Shown here piece by piece: positions 30,961-37,309 of a stretch of 37,309 nt of DNA. The stretch is from contig NZ_QFRK01000029.1 in NCBI RefSeq assembly GCF_003143855.1, positions 1-37,309 on the forward strand, read 5' to 3'. Each line of letters begins with the position of its first letter. Within the stretch, counting starts at the first letter, position 1. Under the pieces are notes generated by a model. It was not told the origin of the DNA, did not search any database, and saw only the letters and a list, made by a program, of their open reading frames with translations. This DNA comes from Streptomyces sp. NWU339. Lineage in GTDB: Bacteria > Actinomycetota > Actinomycetes > Streptomycetales > Streptomycetaceae. A program made the translations under genes and the position numbers.

Positions 30961-33788
30961 TAGCTCGTGGTTTCGCTCCTGAGGTTGTCGGCAGGCGGGG
31001 CGTGAAGGAGGTCGCTGAGCTTGCCGCGCAGTTCGGTGGTGGCGGGGTGGCCGATTTCGTCGGCGATCTCCAGGGCGTGGCGCCAGGCACGCCGGGCCGC
31101 CTGGGGATCGGCGACGGCGAGATGCGTATCGCCGAGGTGGTGCAGTATCTCTGTCTCGCCGTAGCGGTCGCCGAAACTGCGGTCCAGTTCGAGGGCCCGC
31201 TGGTAGCAGTCGAGGGCGTCGGTGTATTCGGTGAGATGGTGGTGTGCGTAGCCGAGACTGTCCCACGCCCCTGCCTCGCCGTGCCGGTCGCCGATCGCCT
31301 GGTTGAGGGCCACCGCCTGGGCGCAGTAGTCGAGTGCGGCCCGATGGTCGCCGAGCGCGATGTTCAGCCAACCGACGTTGTTCAGTGCCTTGGCCTGGCC
31401 GGCCTGATGGCCGGTCTGCCGGTACAGCGTCAAAGCCTGCGTGGCGTGGTCGAGTGCGTCCCGCTGGCGCCCCTGCTGGTTGCACACCCAGCCCAGGCCT
31501 CGGTGGGTATGGGCCTGGCTGTCCCGATCGCCCAGGTTGTCATAGAGATCCAGGGCGTGGCGGAAGTGGGTGTGGCCTTTGTCGAGCCGACCGATCTGGG
31601 TGTAGACGTTGCCGAGGCTACGGTGCGCTGCGGCCTTCCAGGACACGTTGTCGAGCCGTTGTGCCGCGTCAAGCGCGATGTGCTGGCTGGCGGTCCAGTC
31701 GTGCCAGTGACCGCGGTAGTCGAAGAACGTCTCAAGGGCCCAGGCCAGCTGCCAGGCGTGCGCGTCGTGGCGCGTTCTGACGGCCAGGTCGATGGTGCTG
31801 AGCAGCGCGGGGTGCTCGACGGTGAACCAGGCCAGGGCCGCGTCGTGGTCCGCCAAGGTCAGGGGAGTTACGCCAGGCCGGGCAGCCACCAGGCGGATTT
31901 CGTCCCGGTGCGGGTCCAGCCGCTGTGCCGCCGTGTAGGCCGTGTGGAGGTAGAAGTCCACCACTCTCAAAAGCGCTTCGGCGCCGCCGTCGGCCATTTC
32001 TGTTTTTGCCTGTTCGACTGCGTAAAGGCGGACCAGGTCGTGCAGGCGGTAGCGGCCAGGTTCGGGTTGCCGGACGAGGTGGGCATTTTCCAGTTCCCGC
32101 AGCGCCGCCCGTAGGACGGTGGCCGGGCAGGCGACCAGGCTGGCGATGGCGGCCTGTCCGATCTCTGGGCCCGGGGCCAGTCCCACGAGCCGGAACACTT
32201 CCGCGGCCCCCGCGGTCAGGGCTCGGTACGACACGGTGAAGGCCGCGCGCACGCTGGCGGTCAGATCACCCGCGTCCAGCGCGTCCAGCCGCGCCGACTC
32301 GTCCCGGAGCTCCTCGGCCAGCACGGCGAGCGGGAAGTCCGGGTGGGCCGCCGCGCGGGCTGCCACCACGCTGATCGCCAGCGGCAGCCCCGCGCAGTGC
32401 TCCAGCAGCGCGGCGACGGCTTCCGGCTCGGCCGCCACGCGGTCTTCCCCCAGGTGGCGGCACATCAGCTCCCGTGCTTCGGTGTCGGTCAGCACGTCGA
32501 GCGTCAGCATCCGGGCCCCATGGGCGCTCGTCAACCCGGCCAGCCGCCGGCGGCTGGTGACCAGCACCGTGCAGGTGGCGCTGCCCGGCAGCAGCGCGGC
32601 CGCCTGCTCGGCGTCGACGGCGTTGTCCAGCACGACCAGCATTCGTTTGCCCTCGAGCAGGCTCCGGTACAGCCCGAGCTGAGCCTGCACCTCCACCGGC
32701 ACGGACCCGGAGTCCACCCCCAGCGCGTCGAGGAACCCACGTACCGCCGCGGCAAGCGCGACGGGCTTACCCGAGGGATCGAAACCGCGCAGATCGACGT
32801 AGAGCTGCCCATCCGGGAACCGCTCGAGGTTGTGGTGCGCCCACTGCAGGACCAGCCAGGTCTTGCCCATCCCACCACTGCCGCCGATCGCGGAGATCAC
32901 CACCGTCCCGCCCGGCTCCCTCGTTGAGCCCAACGCCTTGGTCAGCTCCGCGAGCTGGCGCTCCCGGCCGGTGAACCAGCGCGGCCGGCCGGGAAGCTGG
33001 CGGGGCACCGGGGCGGGCGCCCCGGTGCGCGGGGCGGGCTCAGGCTTCGCAAGGGTCAGGGCCGTGTCCGCGGTGAGGATCTGCTGGTGCAGCTGCTGCA
33101 GGGGCGCTCCGGGATCGACCCCCAGCTCCTCGGCCAGCCATCCCCGCACGTGCTGGTAGTGGGCCAGCGCGTCCGCGGCCCGTCCGGCTCGGTACAGGGC
33201 GAGCATGAACTGGCCGGCCACCCGCTCGTCCAGCGGATGCCGCTCGGCCCGCGCGGACAGGGCGGGCAGGCACTCACTGTGACGGCCGGTGCGCAGCAGG
33301 GCGTCGGTCCGGTCCAGCTCCGCGGCCCATTGCTCGTCCCGCAGCTGCTCGCGCACGGTGTGCAGCCATGGGGAGTCCAGGCCGGCCAGTGGCTCGCCCT
33401 GCCACAGCCCCAGTGCCTCCTCGAACAGGGGCAGGGCGGACCGGTCGTCCGCGTCCTCGCGGGCCCGGGCGATCAGGTGGCGGAAGCGGTGCAGGTCCAC
33501 CGTGGCCTCGCCGAGGTCGATCACGTAGCCGCCGGACCGGCGGACCAGCCGGACGCCGTGCGGCTCCAGCCCGCGGCGCAGGCGGGACAGGTAGGCGTAG
33601 AGCGTGTCCCGCCCCCGGTGGGGCACGCGGTCGCCCCACACCCGGTGAAGCAGCCGGTAGGCCGGCACCGGACGGCCGACATCGAGCAGCAGGGCCGCGA
33701 GAACACACTGCTGCCGCGCATGCCCCAAGGCCACAGGCCGCCCCCCGGCCCGCACCTCGAGCGTGCCCAATAATTGGAACTCCACCAT
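30957..33788 (-). CDS. SARP-family regulator with NB-ARC and TPR domains (AfsR-like)
   Basis: The 943-residue protein has an OmpR-like DNA-binding domain (about residues 1-92; VEFQLLGTLEVRAGGRPVAL, LYAYLSRLRRGLEP) and a BTAD domain (about 97-245; ALYRAGRAADALAHYQHVRG, WLAEELGVDPG). A P-loop NB-ARC ATPase has Walker A GGSGGMGKT at 302-310 and LVVLDNA as Walker B. A C-terminal TPR array begins near residue 690 (LGNVYTQIGRLDKGHTHFRH, LNNVGWLNIALGDHRAALDY). It is an AfsR-like regulator that activates secondary-metabolite or accessory genes. ATG 33788 is chosen for GGGGGAG and because homology starts there. Three 12-bp repeats lie upstream. Its end lies on a tpg remnant, so the C-terminus may be clipped. 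Confidence 0.92.
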   Translation of the reverse strand: MVEFQLLGTLEVRAGGRPVALGHARQQCVLAALLLDVGRPVPAYRLLHRVWGDRVPHRGRDTLYAYLSRLRRGLEPHGVRLVRRSGGYVIDLGEATVDLHRFRHLIARAREDADDRSALPLFEEALGLWQGEPLAGLDSPWLHTVREQLRDEQWAAELDRTDALLRTGRHSECLPALSARAERHPLDERVAGQFMLALYRAGRAADALAHYQHVRGWLAEELGVDPGAPLQQLHQQILTADTALTLAKPEPAPRTGAPAPVPRQLPGRPRWFTGRERQLAELTKALGSTREPGGTVVISAIGGSGGMGKTWLVLQWAHHNLERFPDGQLYVDLRGFDPSGKPVALAAAVRGFLDALGVDSGSVPVEVQAQLGLYRSLLEGKRMLVVLDNAVDAEQAAALLPGSATCTVLVTSRRRLAGLTSAHGARMLTLDVLTDTEARELMCRHLGEDRVAAEPEAVAALLEHCAGLPLAISVVAARAAAHPDFPLAVLAEELRDESARLDALDAGDLTASVRAAFTVSYRALTAGAAEVFRLVGLAPGPEIGQAAIASLVACPATVLRAALRELENAHLVRQPEPGRYRLHDLVRLYAVEQAKTEMADGGAEALLRVVDFYLHTAYTAAQRLDPHRDEIRLVAARPGVTPLTLADHDAALAWFTVEHPALLSTIDLAVRTRHDAHAWQLAWALETFFDYRGHWHDWTASQHIALDAAQRLDNVSWKAAAHRSLGNVYTQIGRLDKGHTHFRHALDLYDNLGDRDSQAHTHRGLGWVCNQQGRQRDALDHATQALTLYRQTGHQAGQAKALNNVGWLNIALGDHRAALDYCAQAVALNQAIGDRHGEAGAWDSLGYAHHHLTEYTDALDCYQRALELDRSFGDRYGETEILHHLGDTHLAVADPQAARRAWRHALEIADEIGHPATTELRGKLSDLLHAPPADNLRSETTSY

Positions 33789-33845
33789 GCCCTGCTCCCC
33801 CTTCATGCCGGTATCGACCCGGCAGGCACCACTGTGACCTGCCGC

Positions 33846-33876
33846 GCAAGGTTTCCCGCAAGGTTTCTCGCAAGGT
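33846..33876. repeat. Three 12-bp direct repeats upstream of the SARP gene
   Basis: GCAAGGTTTC occurs at 33846 and 33858, and GCAAGGTCGG at 33870, exactly 12 bp apart, 58-82 bp upstream of the SARP start. SARP proteins bind direct heptamer repeats about one DNA turn apart (classically 11 bp). This is a candidate binding site for the SARP itself or a partner, in the gap shared with the divergent secreted-protein gene. Confidence 0.65.
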
Positions 33877-34024
33877 CGGCCGTACATCGTTGCCGGCGTG
33901 TCCAGAACCGGGCGGCCCACCGCCCAGGCACCTTGACGAAAGTGAGCTTCCCCCGCTGTGCGGGAGTGGCGGGAATGGACTTTTCGCTCGTGCCTCACAT
34001 GACCTTTGATTGGGAGGAACATTC

Positions 34025-35089
34025 ATGCGCAAGCACCTGCGCCTCGGTCTGCCGTGCTTGGCGGCGGCCGTGATGATGCTGGTTCCGAGCGGGCCGGGGG
34101 CGCTGGCCGCTCCGGCTGGGGGCGAGGATGTCACCGTTTACGTCGGCTCCGGCGGAGCCTCGCTTGCCGGGCTTTCGGGGAAGTCGCTTCTGCGGGCGGC
34201 GGGGAAGGCCGGCCTCACGGCGCAGAGTCCGGTCAGGTCCCTGCGTGATGCCCAGGCCGTGCTCGAGGCCAGGCACACGAAGAACGCGACGATCATGCTC
34301 CGCGGCGGCACCTACACTGATGCCGGGGTGGAGTGGGGGCCGGGCATCGCCAGCGGTACGGTCACGCTCAAGGCTCAGCCGGGGACGGGCCCCGTCACGT
34401 TCGACGGGCGGGCGGCCAAGGCCGGGTACTGGACGAAGGTCGGCCCGACGTCACCCAAGCTGAACTTCCAGGGGCCGTACACCGTGCAGCGCTACGGCGA
34501 CGGTGGGCTCAAGGCCACCGGGACCAAGAAGGACGGCCCGGTCAAAGGGCTCGTGGTCAACCGGATCACCTTCAAGCAGATCGGCAATGCCTGGGTCAAG
34601 AGCGGCAAGGGCTACGCCGGCGTGCAGCTGAACTACGTTTCGAAGGCCAAGATCACCAACAACTCGTTCGTCAATCTCGAGAACAAGACGGTCCCGGGGA
34701 ACACCCACGGTGTCTACCTTGCCTTCAACCAGACGCAGAAGACCCCTGGGAGCAACGAGAACCTGGTGAAGGGGAACACCTTCCAGGTCGTCTCAGGCGA
34801 CCCGGTCCGCGCCAGCGACGGCAGCAGCGGCAACAAGGTCCAGAACAACGTCTTCAAGAAGGGCCGCGACTACAAAGGGAAGACCCGGGGGAACGGCAAC
34901 TACGGGATGTTCACCTACTGGGTGTTCCCCAGGGCCAACACCTGCGGAAAGGGCGGAAACACGTTCTCGGGCAACACCTACACCGTGAACTACTACAACA
35001 AGAAGGCTCCGGCCGTCCGCTCAGGGTCCAAGACCGGCCGCACCTGCAAGTCCGTCAAGGACACGGGCGGCAACACCTACAAGCGCTAA
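34025..35089 (+). CDS. Secreted right-handed beta-helix-like protein
   Basis: The 354-residue protein has a Sec signal peptide (MRKHLRLGLPCLAAAVMMLV, cleavage near ALAAPA). The mature part has an early SPVRSLRDAQAVLEAR and ATIMLRGGTYTDAG, the usual opening of pectate-lyase-like beta-helices. Repeated Asn-rich rungs follow (KITNNSFVNLEN, ENLVKGNTFQVV, NKVQNNVFKKG, GNTFSGNTYTVN). The final domain contains two Cys (NTCGKGG, GRTCKSV) that may pair. No catalytic residues can be assigned, so polysaccharide lyase or binding is only likely. GGGAGGA at 34012-34018 fixes the ATG. It is divergent from the SARP gene across 236 bp and may be its target. A terminator follows. Confidence 0.85.
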   Translation: MRKHLRLGLPCLAAAVMMLVPSGPGALAAPAGGEDVTVYVGSGGASLAGLSGKSLLRAAGKAGLTAQSPVRSLRDAQAVLEARHTKNATIMLRGGTYTDAGVEWGPGIASGTVTLKAQPGTGPVTFDGRAAKAGYWTKVGPTSPKLNFQGPYTVQRYGDGGLKATGTKKDGPVKGLVVNRITFKQIGNAWVKSGKGYAGVQLNYVSKAKITNNSFVNLENKTVPGNTHGVYLAFNQTQKTPGSNENLVKGNTFQVVSGDPVRASDGSSGNKVQNNVFKKGRDYKGKTRGNGNYGMFTYWVFPRANTCGKGGNTFSGNTYTVNYYNKKAPAVRSGSKTGRTCKSVKDTGGNTYKR

Positions 35090-35104
35090 CCTCGACCTTT
35101 CGTG

Positions 35105-35133
35105 ACGGTCCGCCGACTCCGTCGGCGGACCGT
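35105..35133 (+). terminator. Terminator after the beta-helix gene
   Basis: A perfect 13-bp stem (35105-35117 with 35121-35133), TCC loop, followed by TTTCGCG, 15 nt after the stop. Confidence 0.88.
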
Positions 35134-35319
35134 TTCGCGTTCTGTGGCTGATGGCGGGCAGCCCGATGGCCCACCTGCCGCCGTGGGTTCCTCCGCACCA
35201 GCCCTTGAGCTCCTCACCTCGGTTCAAGGCTGAATATCTGATCGGACCACCTCGTCGATCCAGTCGGCGAGGTGCCGCGGCTCACCCGGCTGCGATGTGT
35301 CGGGTTCGTGTCAGCTTGA

Positions 35320-36184
35320 GATTAAGAAGTCATCTCATTTGGTGAGTCTGCGGTAGCAGATGAGGGTGCAGGCGATGCTCGTGAAGGCCAGGAAGTGCTC
35401 GGCCTTGCGCTCGTAGCGGCGGTGCAGGCGGCGGCAGCCGGCCAGCCAGGCCATGGTGCGTTCGATGGTCCAGCGGTGCCGCCCCAGCCGCTGCGAGGTC
35501 TCGACGCCCTTGCGGGCGATGCGATGCCGGATGCCCCGCTTCGACAGCCATCGCCGCAGGTGGCGGTAGTCGTAGCCCTTGTCGGCGTGCAGCTTGCCGG
35601 GCCTGCGCCGGCGGGGTCCCCGCCGGGAGCGGACCGGCGGGATGCCCTGCACCAGCGGGATCAGGGCCTGGCTGTCGTGGACGTTGGCGCCGGAGATGCC
35701 GACGGACAGGGGCAGACCCGTCCGCTCCGTGAGCAAATGGATCTTCGACCCGTACGTGCCCCGGTCCACAGGATTCGGACCTGTCAGCTCCCCCTTTTCA
35801 AAGCCCGCATGTTCACCGAGTCGATCGCACACCGCGACCAGTCCAGCTCGCCACGGGCTCCGAGCTCGTCCAGGACCAGGCGGTGCAGCCTGGCCCACAC
35901 CCGGGCCTTGGTCCACTCGGTGAACCGGCGGTGGGCCGTCGCGCCGGACGGCCCGAACGAGGCGGCGGGCAGCTGCTGCCACGTGCAGCCGGACGTCGCC
36001 ACGAACACGATCGCGGCCAGCACCTCCCGGTCACCGTGCCGACGCCGACCGCCACCCTGAGGTCGCGTCGGTGCCTCCGGCACCACGCGCTGGAACAGTT
36101 CCCACAACTCATCCGGCACCAGCCGCTCAACGATCCCTGCCACGGCCGACAGCCTACCGAGCCAATTGAGATGACCTCTAATTC
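35320..36184. mobile_element. IS5-type insertion sequence, apparently complete
   Basis: The ends GATTAAGAAGTCATCTCATT (from 35320) and the reverse complement of 36162-36184 (GAATTAGAGGTCATCTCAAT) match at most positions over 23 bp. They enclose one two-frame transposase on the reverse strand. Length is about 865 bp, normal for the IS427-like group. I could not identify a clear target duplication. Confidence 0.8.
35335..36143 (-). CDS. IS5-family transposase made by -1 frameshift (two overlapping frames)
   Basis: Frame 1 (36143-35784, 119 residues) starts MAGIVERLVPDELWELFQRV and ends just after CAIDSVNMRALK, which holds the first Asp. Frame 2 (to 35335) continues KGELTGPNPVDRGTYGSKIH, then GISGANVHDSQAL, LHADKGYDYRHLRRW (second Asp) and HRWTIERTMAWLAG (Glu). 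The frames join by a -1 slip at the A4G5 run 35790-35798, giving the usual ...ALKKGELTGPNP. This is the standard arrangement of the IS427 group. Both frames are undamaged and the inverted repeats are present, so the element may be active. Confidence 0.9.
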
Positions 36185-36196
36185 ACCAACGGCACC

Positions 36197-36219
36197 GGGA
36201 GGCCCGCAACGGGCCTCCC
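36197..36219. terminator. Hairpin right of the IS5-type element
   Basis: A perfect 10-bp stem (36197-36206 with 36210-36219) has a CAA loop. It may end transcription of a gene interrupted or removed by the IS. The remaining 200 bases to 36416 show no gene. Confidence 0.6.
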
Positions 36220-36416
36220 ACCCCACCCAGCCCCTCACGGGCCTTTTCACGCCGCCACCCGCGCACAGCGCTCTACCGCGGCCACGCCGGGCCAACGCCT
36301 CACGTTCCTGCCCGGCCTCTTTCACCGCGCCGCCCCGGCCATGAGTCGAGCCGCCCACAGGGCCCGCTCCTCACCGCCCCTTCGCGCGCGCTCACCCCAA
36401 CCGCAAGGAATCACCC

Positions 36417-36992
36417 ATGATCCCGGTCAAGAGCACCGAGAAGCAGCGCGCCGTCTACACCCAGGCCATCGTGGACAAGTGGAACATCGCCACTCCCGAC
36501 CAAAAGCGACGCGGACGCGAGTGGTACGCCACCGCACACGAATTCGCCGCCGAAATCGCTGCGGGAAACACCAGCAAGGGCGCGGGCGTTCTCGCCGCAC
36601 TGTCCGCCAACAAGTCGTGGGCGGACAATTGCAGGCTTGCCCGTAAAGCCTTCGCCGAAGGAACGGCAAGCGGACACGTCCACGACGCGATCACCAAGGC
36701 AAACCGAATCATGGCGGGCACCGACCCGAACGAAATCCTCCCCATGCACATCAAAACGGGATTCTTCTACGTGTGCATTGCCGATCCGGAACATGCAGAA
36801 GCCGTAGTGATTGACCGCCACGCGCACGATATCGCGGTACGCCAGATCTACGGCCAGCGAGACCGAGGATTGGGAGCGGTCGGACGTTACAACCTACTCG
36901 CCGACTGCTACCGCGCCGCTGCCCAGAAAATCGGAGAGGTACCCAGCAAAATCCAGGCCGTTACATGGGTGGCCCACATCGAGCGCAAGTGA
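36417..36992 (+). CDS. Phage- or plasmid-like protein, 191 residues
   Basis: Sequence features REWYATAHEFAAEIAAGNTS, VLAALSANKSWADNCRLARK, HIKTGFFYVCIADPEHAEAV and VIDRHAHDIAVRQI. This order (W/Y-rich helix, LSP/LSANKxW, KTxxFYxxI.DP, IDRHAHD) is one I associate with uncharacterised actinophage proteins, possibly DUF7178-like; the assignment is from memory. Codons are visibly less GC-biased than neighbours, which suggests recent transfer. AAGGAA precedes the ATG with good spacing. It lies between two IS5-type elements with no other phage genes, so it is a stranded fragment of a mobile region. No catalytic function can be assigned. Confidence 0.7.
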   Translation: MIPVKSTEKQRAVYTQAIVDKWNIATPDQKRRGREWYATAHEFAAEIAAGNTSKGAGVLAALSANKSWADNCRLARKAFAEGTASGHVHDAITKANRIMAGTDPNEILPMHIKTGFFYVCIADPEHAEAVVIDRHAHDIAVRQIYGQRDRGLGAVGRYNLLADCYRAAAQKIGEVPSKIQAVTWVAHIERK

Positions 36993-37002
36993 GGCTTGCC
37001 CC

Positions 37003-37025
37003 AGCACCGGGGCGGGCCCTGGTGC
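37003..37025 (+). terminator. Terminator after the phage-like gene
   Basis: GCACCGGGGC (37004-37013) and GCCCTGGTGC (37016-37025) pair with one G-U, 11 nt after the stop. Confidence 0.65.
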
Positions 37026-37064
37026 CAGAGTTGATCCGGGGCTAGGGCGCGTATCGAGTCGTGA

Positions 37065-37309
37065 TCAATGGGCGCCTCGGGTGAGGTCTTTGATCCAGAT
37101 CATCGAGGCGCGCAGGTGGAGGCCGGCGAGGTAGCTCTCCGGGGTCTTGTCGTACCGGGTGGCGATACCTCGCCAGGCCTTCAGCTTGTTGATCAGGCGC
37201 TCGACGGTGTTCCTCTCCTTGTAGAGGTCGGCGTCGTGGCGGACGGGCCGGCCGCCCCTGGAGCCCTTCTTCTTCCGGTTGGCGGCCTGGTCCGACTTCT
37301 CCGGGATGA
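37065..37309 (-). CDS. IS5-family transposase, C-terminal part (runs off window)
   Basis: The reverse strand reads IPEKSDQAANRKKKGSRGGR, then YKERNTVERLINKLKAWRGI and ATRYDKTPESYLAGLHLRAS and ends with TRGAH and a stop. The YKxRNxVER..NxLKxWRGIATRYDK block with its catalytic Glu is diagnostic for the C-terminal third of IS5-group transposases of Streptomyces. It is a different subgroup from the element at 35320-36184. The 5' part lies beyond the window edge, so completeness is unknown. Confidence 0.85.
   Translation of the reverse strand, partial: IPEKSDQAANRKKKGSRGGRPVRHDADLYKERNTVERLINKLKAWRGIATRYDKTPESYLAGLHLRASMIWIKDLTRGAH

Noticed and set aside
1..37309. CRISPR arrays, tRNA or rRNA genes
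   Set aside because: No regularly spaced repeats and no recognisable tRNA cloverleaf or rRNA sequence were seen on reading either strand.

Overview
The window looks like a Streptomyces accessory or subtelomeric region. The GC content is very high, codons are strongly GC-biased at third positions, GTG starts and GGAGG-type ribosome binding sites are common, and SARP, ECF sigma, Tat and LacI genes of actinomycete type are present. Most telling is an adjacent tap-tpg pair (telomere-associated protein and terminal protein). That pair marks a linear actinomycete replicon, although no telomere end is visible here.

Layout. 1-1.3 kb is packed with insertion-sequence debris (IS110 start, IS256 end, IS6 end, integrase-type transposase end). 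1.6-3.4 kb is a MerR regulator facing a carboxymuconolactone-decarboxylase-like gene and a short-chain dehydrogenase, with a palindromic operator between them. 3.4-6.5 kb holds an IS4 scrap, a hypothetical gene and a decayed multi-recombinase transposon.

6.7-16.5 kb is the best-organised metabolic part. It has a cupin gene, a 1162-residue secreted ThuA/sugar-dehydrogenase/PKD/CBM protein, a Tat-exported sugar isomerase-like protein, a three-gene ABC importer and a LacI regulator. Matching LacI-type operators lie just downstream of three well-formed promoters, so these genes look like one regulon for an unknown sugar or sugar-like substrate.

16.7-17.5 kb is an intact IS6-type element. 17.8-20.6 kb is tap-tpg, with an inverted-repeat operator candidate before tap. 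20.8-22.6 kb has an MmpS-like lipoprotein, a tiny helix-hairpin-helix protein and a second, N-terminally damaged tpg. 22.8-27.1 kb is a tightly coupled operon: ECF sigma factor, membrane anti-sigma factor, ABC ATPase and two membrane proteins. It is bracketed by inverted copies of a 27-bp sequence and by two tpg homologues in the same orientation. 27.5-31 kb holds the third tpg, IS and tpg remnants, a MerR-like gene with a leader hairpin and small genes.

31-35.1 kb is a large SARP/NB-ARC/TPR regulator divergent from a secreted beta-helix-like protein. 35.3-36.2 kb is an intact IS5-type element with a probable -1 frameshift. The end carries a phage-like gene and the 3' part of another IS5-type transposase.

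The most novel-looking signals are the LacI-controlled extracellular sugar module, the family of short REP/BIME-like repeats (consensus TGAGCGCTTCAGTTGGCGA) that sit just after stop codons around the tpg genes, and the four tpg copies with the sigma/ABC cassette between two of them.
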